DNA of 64,000 bases from the NCBI GenBank assembly GCA_964371615.1, contig CAYJMS010000003.1:496001-560000 (forward strand). The letters are read 5' to 3'. Below are positions 1 through 8,606 of this stretch, piece after piece. The notes below the pieces were generated by a model that was not told the origin of the DNA, made no database searches, and saw nothing but the letters and a program-made list of their open reading frames with translations. Numbering within the stretch: the first letter of the stretch is position 1; the number at the start of each line of letters is the position of its first letter. This DNA is from SpSt-333 sp964371615 (GTDB lineage: Bacteria > Bacteroidota > Ignavibacteria > UBA10030 > UBA8401). The position numbers and the translations under genes were made by a program.

Positions 1-1
1 T

Positions 2-1261
2 TCCGCACAGTCGAAATTTGGATACTACGATTATGTCGCCGCCAACGGATCAAATCCGACGGATAAAAGCTTTAACGCCACCGTTGACGCCGTGACGACT
101 CACGTCCTGCATCTCTATTTGCTAACGGGTAATCATCAATATAAAATCCGACTGCTCCGCCTGGCGGAGAATATGATCGATCGGCTGGCAGCCAGCATGT
201 CGTCGCAGGAAATTGGATTTGCCGAGAAATATACATCCGATTGGCAAATCAAAGAAAGTGAAACGATGACGATCATGGGACACGTGCTGAAGACAGGATG
301 GTGTCTTGCGCGGATCTATCAATTGGAAAAAGATCCTCTCTTTCTTGCTGCGGCCGAACAGCTCGTGCAGAGTGTTCTCGATAAGGGATATGACCATCAG
401 AACGGCGGTCCTTATAAAGATTACAACCGCATCACCGGACAAATGTTGATGTGGGGAATCGCCGATACCGCAAAAGCATGGTGGCAGATGGAGCAGGCGG
501 TGACCGCGGGATTAATGCTCTATCATGTGACGGGTAAGGCATACTATTTGGCGATGGCCGATGAAACGCTCGATTTCTTTATGAAATATTTTGTAGACCA
601 TGTGTACGGTGAAGTGTTCGAGAATAGCAATAAATTCGGCGGTTTTATTTCGCAGTGGGGGACGACGAAAGGAGGGACCGGAAAAGCGGGATATCACTCC
701 ATTGAATTAGGATACTTTGTTTATCTCTACGGAAAACTTCTGGTGAAGAAAGAACCCGCAACCCTATATTATAGTTTTGAATCAGCATCGGAATCCCGGA
801 ATTTTCGCATGCGGCCGATCGGACTTCCCGACGGTCAATTGAAGATTGTTTCGGTGTCGCGAAACGGCGAACCGTATACTTTGTTCGACTCGGCCGGCCT
901 GGTACTGACCGTGCCGGAAACGATTGGCGGCATCTTTGCCGTTACCTATGCGTCGGTACAATCCGCAACCGCCGTTGCGTTCCGGGGCGAAGTCCCGCAT
1001 GAATTTGCGTTGCGTCAGAATTATCCGAATCCGTTTAATCCAAGTACGACAATTACATTCACCATACCGCAACGACAGCATATATCATTGACAATATACG
1101 ATGTGCTCGGAAAGGAAGTAGCGATGCTGGTGAATGAACATAAAGAGGCCGGAGAACACGCTGTTCGATTTACCGCAAACAATCTGTCGAGCGGCATCTA
1201 TTTCTACAGGATGGAGTCGGAAGGATTCGTTCAAACGAAAAAATTGATATTGATGAAGTAG
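2..1261 (+). CDS. Secreted AGE-family sugar epimerase-like protein with T9SS sorting domain (5' partial)
   Basis: The frame is open from base 2, so the gene starts before the window; the GTG near base 92 is internal. The visible part has the (alpha/alpha)-barrel look of the N-acylglucosamine/cellobiose 2-epimerase (AGE) family: repeated helical segments with GHVLKTGW, then TAKAWWQMEQAVTAG and a terminal AGYHSIELG helix. AGE enzymes epimerise C2 of amino sugars or of the reducing glucose of cellobiose. After a short beta-rich linker the last 85 or so residues form a type IX secretion Por sorting domain (NYPNPFNPSTT ... SGIYFYRM ... KLILMK), so the protein is probably exported and attached to the cell surface. 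The substrate cannot be told. A strong hairpin follows the stop. Confidence 0.75.
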   Translation, partial: SAQSKFGYYDYVAANGSNPTDKSFNATVDAVTTHVLHLYLLTGNHQYKIRLLRLAENMIDRLAASMSSQEIGFAEKYTSDWQIKESETMTIMGHVLKTGWCLARIYQLEKDPLFLAAAEQLVQSVLDKGYDHQNGGPYKDYNRITGQMLMWGIADTAKAWWQMEQAVTAGLMLYHVTGKAYYLAMADETLDFFMKYFVDHVYGEVFENSNKFGGFISQWGTTKGGTGKAGYHSIELGYFVYLYGKLLVKKEPATLYYSFESASESRNFRMRPIGLPDGQLKIVSVSRNGEPYTLFDSAGLVLTVPETIGGIFAVTYASVQSATAVAFRGEVPHEFALRQNYPNPFNPSTTITFTIPQRQHISLTIYDVLGKEVAMLVNEHKEAGEHAVRFTANNLSSGIYFYRMESEGFVQTKKLILMK

Positions 1262-1280
1262 CACCCGCATTGTGTATGAA

Positions 1281-1313
1281 ATCCTACCGAAGTCCGGCCG
1301 ACTTCGGTAGGAT
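1281..1313. terminator. Bidirectional hairpin between convergent genes
   Basis: A perfect 13-bp inverted repeat (arms 1281-1293 and 1301-1313, 7-nt GC-rich loop) lies between two converging coding regions. There is no long T-run on either side, but position and symmetry fit a shared transcription terminator. Confidence 0.6.
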
Positions 1314-1319
1314 GATTGT

Positions 1320-3575
1320 TTAAATCCTCCACCGCAATCCAATATACGCCGATCGGCCATAGACCGGCCCCCAGATCAACGCACTGTCAAAAAACGAGCC
1401 GTTCGGATTTGCAGCATCGATAATGGGATTGGACTGCCGAAAATTCAACAGATTCTCGAGGCCCAGATAAATATCAAGTCCCGCAAAAAACGAACGGGTG
1501 ATCTGTACGTTCACCAGTGCAAAATCCGGCGACGAGGTTCTGCTCTGCAAGCCGGCAGGATTGAGCTGCGTATCCGGAAGCCGTTTCTTCCCGAACCATT
1601 GCACCGTCAGGTCGTACGACATCTGTGCTTCATTTTCATCCTCGCGTTCCGTCGTATAGGCGAAGTTTATGAATGCCCGGTGCTTGGCGACAAACGGCCG
1701 ATCGCGGAGCGTTCCGTTGATCGTCTGCCGCACGTCGTACAGCCGGTACGCGATGCGTGTTCCCAACCGCTCGATCGGCTGAAAGTTCAGTTCGACCTGC
1801 ACGCTGTTGGAGAATGACTGTCCGTCCAGATTGCGGAAGATAACCGACTGCGGATCGGTATCCAGATCGACAACGTTTTGATTCTCGAATCGGGTGCTGT
1901 AGAGATCGACCGTGATCGTTGCTTCGCGGTAATCCCACAAAAAATAGTGAGTGACATTGAATCCGTAATTCCACGCCGATTCAGGCTCGAGCATGAACTC
2001 CGGTATGCCGTTTTGCCGTGCCACGATCACGTTCCGCGCGCTGGCAAAGTACGCCATGTTTTCGGAGAAGACATTGGCGCTGCGTACACCGCGGCCAGCC
2101 ACGAGCCGGAGCACCCAGTCTTCCTGCGGCGTATACCGCAGATGCAGCCGCGGTGTTACAAACGTTCCGTAATTGTTATGGTCATCGGCACGGATTCCTG
2201 CGATCATCGAAAACGCATCGTCGGGTGAGTACGTATATTCAAAGAACGTTCCCGGAACCATTTCGGTCCGTTCATACCGCACATGCTTGAACGTTTCGTC
2301 GTAATCGTCATACAGAAAACTGATTCCCGTCCGGAATTTGTGCATCGTATTATCGAAGATCGACTGATAAATGAGATTCACATATCCCGTCTGCTGTCCG
2401 GCAGTGTAATCGTGTGTACTGAAGAATGAATTCTGCTTATTCCGTGTCAGCGACCATTGCAGACCGACGCTTTGGTACTGTTTCTGCGGAAAGACATAAC
2501 CGGTCTTTCCCCACAGCCGCATCTGTTGTCCGTTCATTGCAAAGGCATATTCCGACGGATTCAACACCAACGTCTGTTTATCCATATTATATCCGCGCCG
2601 TGTTCCTCCCTGCTTTTCATCCTCGACAAATTGCATTCCCACCTGGCCTTCCCAGCCGACGTGATCGGAAAAATAAAATCGTTGTATCGCGTTGATCGTC
2701 CGGTAGAGAGGCATATCCAGAAAATTATCGCCGTTATTGTCGATGCGTTGTCGCTGCGTGCTTGCATGCAGCAGCGTCATGGACGACCAATCGTGAGATA
2801 ACGGTGTTCGAAGATTTAGATTTCCCTCCATACGAAGATCGTTGTTGCCGAAAAAATTGAAAAACATCTGTTTTTCGTCGAGATTCTGCGGCTTGCGGAG
2901 TTCAACATTGATCTGACCGGTAATGGATTCGTATCCGTTCGCCACCGAGCCGACTCCTTTTGACACCTGGATATTTTCGATCCATGTGCCGGGAATGTAC
3001 GTCAATCCGGCAACGGATGTCAAACCGCGTATCGCCGGAAGATTCTCTACCGTGATCTGTGTATACGTACCGGCAAGCCCGAGCATTTCAATCTGTTTCG
3101 TTCCGGTGATGGCATCGGTAAACGACACATCGATCGAGGGATTTGTCTCGAAACTCTCGGACAAATTGCAGCAGGCCGCTTTGAAGAGTTCTTTTTCCGT
3201 CATCACCAGCGTCTTTTGCGGCGAAAGGTAATTAACGAATGTGCTTTGCCGTTCTCCCACAATCTCCACTTCGGCGACCGTTGCCGCATCGGATTTGAGG
3301 ATCACATTCACCTTTTTTTGATCCTTAATAGTGACCGTATCCGAAACATATCCGATATAACTGACGACAAGACGGTTACTTTGTTCATTGAACGGAAGAC
3401 GGAAGACTCCGTTGGTGTCCGTCACAGTACCGCTGACGGTACCAAGCCAGTATGTACTGGCGCCGATAATCGGCTGGAACATTCCGTCGTCGGTTCGTTC
3501 AAGCACGACACCGGTTAATTGCTGCGCGTTCAGGAACGACAGAACGCCCAGTGTTAAAAATAATATTTTTTTCAT
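1320..3575 (-). CDS. TonB-dependent outer-membrane receptor, probably for a metal
   Basis: 751 residues: signal peptide (1-17, ending LNAQ), a carboxypeptidase-regulatory-like domain (about 19-95, with the SYIGY motif near its end), a plug domain (about 110-225) and a 22-strand-type beta barrel ending in an aromatic/basic strand (YIGLRWRI). The plug carries KAACCNLSESFETNP, a Cys-pair motif I know from Bacteroidota receptors encoded beside heavy-metal-associated proteins. Such receptors import substrates across the outer membrane using TonB/ExbBD energy. Immediately upstream on the same strand are an HMA-domain protein and a HYC_CC_PP protein, so a copper or related metal (or metal chelate) is the likely ligand; this is inference from context. 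RBS-like AGGAG lies before the ATG. Confidence 0.85.
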   Translation of the reverse strand: MKKILFLTLGVLSFLNAQQLTGVVLERTDDGMFQPIIGASTYWLGTVSGTVTDTNGVFRLPFNEQSNRLVVSYIGYVSDTVTIKDQKKVNVILKSDAATVAEVEIVGERQSTFVNYLSPQKTLVMTEKELFKAACCNLSESFETNPSIDVSFTDAITGTKQIEMLGLAGTYTQITVENLPAIRGLTSVAGLTYIPGTWIENIQVSKGVGSVANGYESITGQINVELRKPQNLDEKQMFFNFFGNNDLRMEGNLNLRTPLSHDWSSMTLLHASTQRQRIDNNGDNFLDMPLYRTINAIQRFYFSDHVGWEGQVGMQFVEDEKQGGTRRGYNMDKQTLVLNPSEYAFAMNGQQMRLWGKTGYVFPQKQYQSVGLQWSLTRNKQNSFFSTHDYTAGQQTGYVNLIYQSIFDNTMHKFRTGISFLYDDYDETFKHVRYERTEMVPGTFFEYTYSPDDAFSMIAGIRADDHNNYGTFVTPRLHLRYTPQEDWVLRLVAGRGVRSANVFSENMAYFASARNVIVARQNGIPEFMLEPESAWNYGFNVTHYFLWDYREATITVDLYSTRFENQNVVDLDTDPQSVIFRNLDGQSFSNSVQVELNFQPIERLGTRIAYRLYDVRQTINGTLRDRPFVAKHRAFINFAYTTEREDENEAQMSYDLTVQWFGKKRLPDTQLNPAGLQSRTSSPDFALVNVQITRSFFAGLDIYLGLENLLNFRQSNPIIDAANPNGSFFDSALIWGPVYGRSAYIGLRWRI

Positions 3576-3684
3576 AGTGTTCTCCTAGAAGTTCTCACGT
3601 CATTACACTACAGGCGAAACGGAAATACAGACGAAGGAACGACTGCATGTTTCGCTTGGTGTGGTATGTACCGAGAGAGACGTC

Positions 3685-4032
3685 TTAGTGTGTGTTATCT
3701 CCGTCGCGATACAGACAGCATCCCGGCAGTCCGGCATAGGTGCTGTCCGCGGCTTTGAACTTCTCGGTGTCGTGTCCGACAAAGGCAATACGCTGTTGCA
3801 GCGAGTCGAGCGAAATCTTGTCGGCAAGGTAGGCGACTTTCAATTGCTTCGTTTTTTTGTCCCACTTTGCATATTTCACTTCGTCGATTTTCATCGACTT
3901 TTCAATACGCGTCTTGCACATGGTGCAGTTGCCGAAGACCTTGAATTGCGATTCTTTAACTGCGTCTCCGGAAAATGCTGTTGCGGAAAGGAGTGCGAGT
4001 GTGATGGCGAGAATAAATATGTTCGGTTTCAT
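3685..4032 (-). CDS. Secreted heavy-metal-associated (HMA) domain protein
   Basis: 115 residues with a signal peptide (about 1-21, ATAFSGDA) and one HMA ferredoxin-like domain carrying the metal-binding CTMCKTRIEK (CxxC) loop, the site that binds Cu(I) or similar soft metals in CopZ and P-type ATPases. A second cysteine pair (GCC) sits near the C-terminus. An AAGGAAC ribosome site precedes the ATG. It lies between the HYC_CC_PP gene (upstream) and the TonB receptor (downstream, 109 nt), all leftward. The likely role is periplasmic metal binding or handover for the receptor system; metal identity is not shown by the sequence. Confidence 0.85.
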   Translation of the reverse strand: MKPNIFILAITLALLSATAFSGDAVKESQFKVFGNCTMCKTRIEKSMKIDEVKYAKWDKKTKQLKVAYLADKISLDSLQQRIAFVGHDTEKFKAADSTYAGLPGCCLYRDGDNTH

Positions 4033-4037
4033 GGTTG

Positions 4038-4137
4038 TTCCTTATTGAATAGAAATAATTTAAAATTGTTTTTGGTACAAGAAATATCAATCCCGCGATT
4101 GCGGGAACGCACGACGGAACAATTTTAAATAAGGAAC
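4038..4137. repeat. Interrupted 20-bp inverted repeat around an inner GC hairpin
   Basis: Arms GTTCCTTATT...TAAAATTGTT (left, 4038-4070, interrupted by about 13 extra nt) and AACAATTTTAAATAAGGAAC (right, 4118-4137) are complementary; the contiguous core is 13 bp (4058-4070 with 4118-4130). Between them is a 6-bp hairpin (4091-4096/4101-4106, loop GATT). The right arm covers the end of the HYC_CC_PP gene and the left arm contains the ribosome site of the HMA gene. It may be an RNA structure that controls HMA translation, or a small mobile repeat. Confidence 0.5.
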
Positions 4138-4505
4138 ACTGAATGAAGAATATTCAGATCGAGGTCGGGGGGAGAGGTGTCGGAAACGAGAGGTGCATCA
4201 ACGGCGGTGATGGATGGCAGCAGATCGGTTCCGTATTCGCTCAAGGAGCGAACGGCCGTCATCTGCAGCGGATCAAGAGAGACAGGAAGCACGGACTGTT
4301 GTGCTTCGTCCAGTTGCACAGTGGTAACTTCGGTCGTACAGCACCGGTCGCCGGGCATTTCGTTTGAGCAACCGCAGGGATCCTCAAAGGAGTTCGTAGC
4401 AATCAACGCTTCCGATTCTCCGCCGCAGGTATGGATCATAACATTCACCCCTGCGGTGAAGACACCGTACAAAACCATCAGCACTATGATAAAGAGTTTT
4501 TTCAT
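4125..4505 (-). CDS. HYC_CC_PP-type small secreted cysteine protein
   Basis: 126 residues from the ATG at 4505; a longer frame would need a TTG and adds nothing hydrophobic, so MKKLF is taken as the start. An N-terminal hydrophobic helix (about 4-20) is followed by IHTCGG, PCGC, DRCCT and a C-terminal SPPDLDL. This order matches the Bacteroidota small-protein family named for its H-Y-C, C-C and P-P motifs (here H-T-C), which is regularly encoded next to HMA proteins and metal-linked TonB receptors. The Cys-rich middle suggests metal or disulfide chemistry in the periplasm. No biochemical function is established to my knowledge. Confidence 0.65.
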   Translation of the reverse strand: MKKLFIIVLMVLYGVFTAGVNVMIHTCGGESEALIATNSFEDPCGCSNEMPGDRCCTTEVTTVQLDEAQQSVLPVSLDPLQMTAVRSLSEYGTDLLPSITAVDAPLVSDTSPPDLDLNILHSVFLI

Positions 4506-4559
4506 TGGTTCGGCGACTGCCGGTAGTATAAACAACAGCCGGCGTACCGTACGTTCCCG

Positions 4560-4994
4560 TTAATGATGCGGAACCTGCACGGTATCGTCGGAATGGGGAA
4601 AATTGTACATCATTGATGCCAGGTAAACATACACTGCTTTCCAGGCATCTTCCATTTCTGTGGTGAATTCCTTGCCCAGCACCGTTCGAAGGGCAAACAA
4701 CAACGATTCCTGAAACGACATGAATTGATGTCCTTCAATGCCGTATGAATGATGGATTCTGCCAAGATTGAACAGCATCGGCTGTAATTCCGCATGATTG
4801 TCGATCCGTTCCACGGCGATCTGCAACATTCGCATTAATTTTTCTTTTTGATCGCTCATCTCACCGCGAAAAAGAGCAGCGACTTTCGGTTCGAGTTCGA
4901 ACAGCTTCTTATAGAGCAGATCGGCCACTTCGGCACCGCGGGGTTTGATCAGGGTAAAACTTTCTCGAACAAGTTCTTGTTGTTGGGGTGTCAT
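4560..4994 (-). CDS. Single-domain bacterial globin
   Basis: 144 residues starting at 4994, where GGAG lies 8 nt upstream; the longer in-frame extension is not globin-like. The sequence reads as a full globin fold close to the haem domain of flavohaemoglobins and Vitreoscilla haemoglobin: MTPQQQELVRESF (A helix), LFELEPKVAALF (B/C), DQKEKLMRML (E) and HHSYGIEGHQF, in which one His of the HH pair is the expected F8 haem ligand. It lacks the reductase domain, so electron supply must come from elsewhere. Single-domain globins of this group bind O2 and often detoxify NO. It is first in a leftward row with the metal genes (54-nt gap to the next). Confidence 0.88.
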   Translation of the reverse strand: MTPQQQELVRESFTLIKPRGAEVADLLYKKLFELEPKVAALFRGEMSDQKEKLMRMLQIAVERIDNHAELQPMLFNLGRIHHSYGIEGHQFMSFQESLLFALRTVLGKEFTTEMEDAWKAVYVYLASMMYNFPHSDDTVQVPHH

Positions 4995-5208
4995 AGTATA
5001 CTCCATGCATTCAATGCTATAGATAACTATCATAATAGCGTGCCGAATTCTTTTTGTGGAAAACAAGCCATTCTGTGAACGGTTCTTTCCATCGCTGCAA
5101 AAAACAGAAGCATTTATTGCAAAAATAAGAATAATTGACAATTGAATTATTGCATTTTCGTTTCAGTCTCTCTACTTTGAGACAATCGAAAAATTCAATG
5201 GAGAACGG
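4995..5208. promoter_or_regulatory. Divergent promoter region, globin / M49 peptidase
   Basis: This 214-nt AT-rich spacer separates two divergent genes and must hold both promoters. On the plus strand TTGACA occurs near 5136, and the two ATTGCA-type words around 5115 and 5150 flank a short imperfect dyad (AATAATT...AATTATT). I see no recognisable regulator site with confidence. Confidence 0.35.
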
Positions 5209-7302
5209 ATGAAATATTTAACAATCTTGCTAATCATCGCAATCACTCAGTCCGGTGCTCAAAATAAGGACAAACCAAAACAACCGCCAATGGAAGAACG
5301 ACGATACACGATCGAAAAGATCCAGATGGGCGATGTCGGACCGGTCCGCATTGTTCAATTATATGCCGATGGATTCGAAAAACTGTCCCTCAAAGAAAAA
5401 ATCTTTACCTATTACCTCGCACAATCGGCGATTGCCGCGAGGGATATCGCAATCGATCAACGACACCGGTATGCACTCGAAGTGCGCGATTTGCTCGAAT
5501 CAATCGTTACCCATGCCGATGGTATCGACAATGCAACCATGAAAAGCATCACGCTCTATACGAAACTCTTCTGGGTGAACAATTCGATGTACGATAATAT
5601 CACCGCCAGAAAATTCGTTCTGGAATGTTCGTTCGAAAATTTTACCGCTGCCGCCGTGACAGCCGCAAAAAACGGCGCAACATTCGTTTTAAGAAAGAAC
5701 GAATCGCTCAACGGCAAATTATCCCGACTTCGGCCGGTGATGTTCGATCCGGCGTTTGAACCCGTACAAACCAACAAGACACCGGGCGAAGATATGATTG
5801 CGCAAAGCGCCAACAATCTGTATGAAGGGACGACGTTTGCCGAAGTGGACGCCTGGGCGAAATCAGGGAAAGAGCGAAATCCGCTGAATTCCAAAGTGGT
5901 GAAGGAAAATGGCGAACTGGTGGAAAAAGTATATCGTACCGGCACCAGGCATCTCGGTGGTGATATACCCGCCGGGATGTATGCCGAAGATCTGCAATCC
6001 GCCATTGCGTATCTGGAAAAGGCCAAAGCCTATGCAAGCACTCCGGCACAGGCAAAAAATTTAGATCGGTTGATTGCTTATTACCGGACGGGTGATCTGA
6101 ACGATTGGCGCGCGTACAATATCGGCTGGGTCAAAGAAACGGAATCACAGGTCGATATGATCCACGGATTCGTCGAAGTCTATCTCGATGCCCGGGGAGC
6201 TAAAGGCCAATTCGAATCGGTCATTAATTTTGCCAATCCGGAGTTGACGCAATTGTTCCAGCAGGTGGGAACCAATGCTCAATACTTTGAAGATCGCATG
6301 CCGTGGGAAGACAAGTATAAGAAGAAAGATGTCAAACCGCTGAAATATACGGTGATCAATGTTGTGGTTGAGACCGGTGACGCAGGTCCGGTGAGCGCCA
6401 TCGGCATCAATCTGCCGAACGAACAGGATGTGCGTGAGCAATACGGCAGTAAATCCGTGACGCTCTTTAATATTGTCGATGCCTATGAGAAAACCGGCGG
6501 CAAAGACATACTGAAGGAATTCGCGTTCAATGATGAAGAAATTGCATTCCAGGACAAATACGGATCGCTTGCCGACAACATGCACACCGCGCTGCACGAA
6601 GTGCTCGGGCATGCTTCCGGAAAAGTATCACCGCAATTAAAAACCGATCCGCAGGCGGCGCTCCCCGGCTATTATTCTACTCTCGAAGAAGCCCGCGCCG
6701 ACTTGGTTGCTCTCTATCATATCTGGGATCCGCGGCTGGTCGAAATCGGCATCGTTCCCAATACACCGGATGTCGTAAAGGCGATGTACGATAAGGAAAT
6801 CCGCAATGCATGCCTCGTGCAATTGCAGCGGGTTCCCAAAGGCCACGACCAATTGGAAGAGGATCATATGAAGAACCGGCAATTGATCGCCCACTGGCTG
6901 TGGAAAAATGCCGGCTGCGTGGAACGGATTGAAAAGGAGGGAAAGACGTACTTCCGCGTAACAAGTTATGAAAAAATGCGAGAAGGAGTTGCACAACTCC
7001 TTACAGAAGTGCAGCGGATAAAGTCCGAAGGGGATATTGCAGCAGCAAAAGCGCTGATCGATACGTATGGGTACAAGATCGACACGACCTTACGGGATCA
7101 GGTGCTGGCACGAATGGAAAAACTGGATCGGGCGGTTTACACCGGATTTGTGATGCCGAAACTTGAACCGATTACCGACAGCAAGGGCGCGATTACGGAC
7201 ATTGCCGTCACGTATCCGTTGGATCTCACAAAACAGATGCTGGAGTATTCCGCCTTTACACGACAGGAAAAACAGAGGGCATCGAAAACACTATCACGAT
7301 AA
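5209..7302 (+). CDS. Secreted dipeptidyl-peptidase III-like zinc peptidase (family M49)
   Basis: 697 residues with a short signal peptide (1-17, ITQSGAQ). The family M49 signature HExxxH is present as HEVLGH (H463, E464, H468), and the second motif EExRAD (E493-D498) supplies the third zinc ligand. Dipeptidyl-peptidase III enzymes cut dipeptides from the N-terminus of short peptides; length and motif spacing are as in the family. Bacteroidota DPP III proteins are often exported, consistent with a periplasmic peptide-degrading role. The stop codon TAA overlaps the ATG of the next gene (TAATG), so the two are probably translated together. Confidence 0.9.
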   Translation: MKYLTILLIIAITQSGAQNKDKPKQPPMEERRYTIEKIQMGDVGPVRIVQLYADGFEKLSLKEKIFTYYLAQSAIAARDIAIDQRHRYALEVRDLLESIVTHADGIDNATMKSITLYTKLFWVNNSMYDNITARKFVLECSFENFTAAAVTAAKNGATFVLRKNESLNGKLSRLRPVMFDPAFEPVQTNKTPGEDMIAQSANNLYEGTTFAEVDAWAKSGKERNPLNSKVVKENGELVEKVYRTGTRHLGGDIPAGMYAEDLQSAIAYLEKAKAYASTPAQAKNLDRLIAYYRTGDLNDWRAYNIGWVKETESQVDMIHGFVEVYLDARGAKGQFESVINFANPELTQLFQQVGTNAQYFEDRMPWEDKYKKKDVKPLKYTVINVVVETGDAGPVSAIGINLPNEQDVREQYGSKSVTLFNIVDAYEKTGGKDILKEFAFNDEEIAFQDKYGSLADNMHTALHEVLGHASGKVSPQLKTDPQAALPGYYSTLEEARADLVALYHIWDPRLVEIGIVPNTPDVVKAMYDKEIRNACLVQLQRVPKGHDQLEEDHMKNRQLIAHWLWKNAGCVERIEKEGKTYFRVTSYEKMREGVAQLLTEVQRIKSEGDIAAAKALIDTYGYKIDTTLRDQVLARMEKLDRAVYTGFVMPKLEPITDSKGAITDIAVTYPLDLTKQMLEYSAFTRQEKQRASKTLSR

Positions 7303-8417
7303 TGGAACGCGCAACGCGGCCACGAGCAAAGAATATCGCCGTCTATATTCTTTGCTCGTTGATGCTGGTGATCGCCGGCTCCGCTCTTATCCGGGAGAAG
7401 TCTTTTCACGATGAGTACCGGTATCTCACAATTGGCGGGGATGCCGCATTGTATATAGCCATGGCGGAAGGGACCGGCGAAGAAATCCCGGCGCCGTTTC
7501 GCTATCGGCTTCTCTTTCCCTTTCTTGCGTCGTTATCAGATCTTCCTGCAATCACCGCGTTTCGATGGATCACCCTGGTCTCGCTCTTCTTCTTTTATTT
7601 TTTCGGCTTTCTCCTCTGTGAACAGTGGCGTTGTCATCTCTCGGCAACCATGATGAGTATGGCATTCATCTTTTTCTCGCCGTGGCATCTGTATATATAC
7701 CAAAATCCGTTTATTACGGACGGATTGGTACAGTTGACGATTATGGTGTTGCTGTTTTCAGTTGTGCAGAAAAATATTTGGCTCTTCGGCATCGCTGCAT
7801 TTGCGGGAATATTTTTGCATGAACGGATCATATTCTTTCTTCCGTTATGGATGGTCGTTCACGACGGACGGCGCGGCAGTATTATTGCAGCGGCTGTTGG
7901 GTTGGCTTACGTCGGACTGCGATTGGCTGTCGGCGGCGCCGAAGGATTCTCCCTTGAATATCCGATCGGTAATTTTTCCATTCTTGTAAATCCGCTGGAG
8001 ACAATAAAAGATGCCATCGTGGGATCAATGCCGCTGTATCTGATTGCCTTCACCGGATACCTGTTTCTGAGCGCCGAAGAGAAAAAAATGACCCGTCCCA
8101 TCCTGTTTCTTTTTCTTGCGGCATCGGTGATTCCGGCATTCGTTGCCACCGATACCGGCCGCATGCTGCTTGGACTGGCTCCGCTGGCCGTTATATTGAG
8201 TGGATTGTTTTTTGCAACCGCACGCTCGTCTGTTTTAGGGATCGCGTTCATTGTGTGCGCTGTATTTATCGGAATTGCCTATTTGCCCGTGTCTTTCATT
8301 TCGATACCCGATTGGCTTCTGTATCGAAAAGAGGTCATCGCCGCAACAATGACGCTGTTCATTATATGGTATAGTGTATTCATGCTTCGCAACCGAAAGC
8401 CGGTATTTGTCCGATGA
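7302..8417 (+). CDS. Polytopic membrane protein, GT-C glycosyltransferase-like
   Basis: 371 residues with about ten predicted membrane helices and a short basic N-terminus. The first outside loop has YLTIGGDAALYIAMAEG and APFRYRLLFPFLA, a pattern of polyprenyl-phosphate-sugar dependent (GT-C fold) transferases and relatives, in which an acidic residue of this loop is catalytic. The start overlaps the stop of the M49 peptidase by one base. The substrate is unknown, and it could be a non-enzymatic family member. Confidence 0.6.
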   Translation: MERATRPRAKNIAVYILCSLMLVIAGSALIREKSFHDEYRYLTIGGDAALYIAMAEGTGEEIPAPFRYRLLFPFLASLSDLPAITAFRWITLVSLFFFYFFGFLLCEQWRCHLSATMMSMAFIFFSPWHLYIYQNPFITDGLVQLTIMVLLFSVVQKNIWLFGIAAFAGIFLHERIIFFLPLWMVVHDGRRGSIIAAAVGLAYVGLRLAVGGAEGFSLEYPIGNFSILVNPLETIKDAIVGSMPLYLIAFTGYLFLSAEEKKMTRPILFLFLAASVIPAFVATDTGRMLLGLAPLAVILSGLFFATARSSVLGIAFIVCAVFIGIAYLPVSFISIPDWLLYRKEVIAATMTLFIIWYSVFMLRNRKPVFVR

Positions 8418-8455
8418 ACCCGTTCCGAATTTTAAATTTGCCTCTGATTATACGT

Positions 8456-8467
8456 TTCGTATATTAA
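8456..8467 (+). promoter_or_regulatory. Putative promoter of the metZ operon
   Basis: TTCGTATATTAA contains a TAnnTTTG-like element (TATATTAA) as used by Bacteroidota primary sigma factor. The ten-base word TTCGTATATT recurs upstream of the FKBP gene. Transcription would begin near 8474, just before the structured leader. Confidence 0.4.
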
Positions 8468-8473
8468 AGACAA

Positions 8474-8587
8474 TGAAGTCCGCTTATCACAATACGCTCT
8501 GTCGCCGAATGATTCACCCTCAAACGTGAAAGACGACGCGCATTATTGTTTCGAAAAAGTCTTTCATGCATGAAAGACTTTTTTTTT
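8474..8587 (+). ncRNA. Structured metZ leader with intrinsic terminator (candidate riboswitch)
   Basis: Three nested pairings can be drawn: ACAAT 8489-8493 with ATTGT 8545-8549 (plus CGC 8495-8497 with GCG 8538-8540), GTCG 8501-8504 with CGAC 8534-8537, and TTCAC 8513-8517 with GTGAA 8526-8530. The segment GTGAAAGAC (8526-8534) can instead pair over 9 bp with GTCTTTCAT (8559-8567), which is the left arm of the terminator. Aptamer-like fold, antiterminator and terminator are therefore mutually exclusive, the standard layout of a transcription-terminating riboswitch. It does not fit the SAM-I or SAM-II consensus as I know them. The ligand, if any, is unknown; SAM, methionine or a sulfur compound would suit the downstream genes. 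Confidence 0.5.
8554..8587 (+). terminator. Intrinsic terminator 20 nt before metZ
   Basis: A perfect 15-bp palindrome (8554-8583) runs into nine T residues (8579-8587). The metZ ATG is only 20 nt further on, leaving no room for another promoter, so metZ must be reached by readthrough; this marks the hairpin as an attenuator rather than a simple end of the upstream operon. Confidence 0.8.
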
Positions 8588-8606
8588 ATTCCCAACGGAG
8601 GAAACC

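Noticed and set aside
8474..8553. SAM-I or SAM-II riboswitch before metZ
   Set aside because: CTTATCA at 8483 resembles the start of SAM-I, but the following GAG, GGAGGGA and GGCCC blocks are missing, and the SAM-II pseudoknot core is absent. Kept only as an unclassified structured leader.
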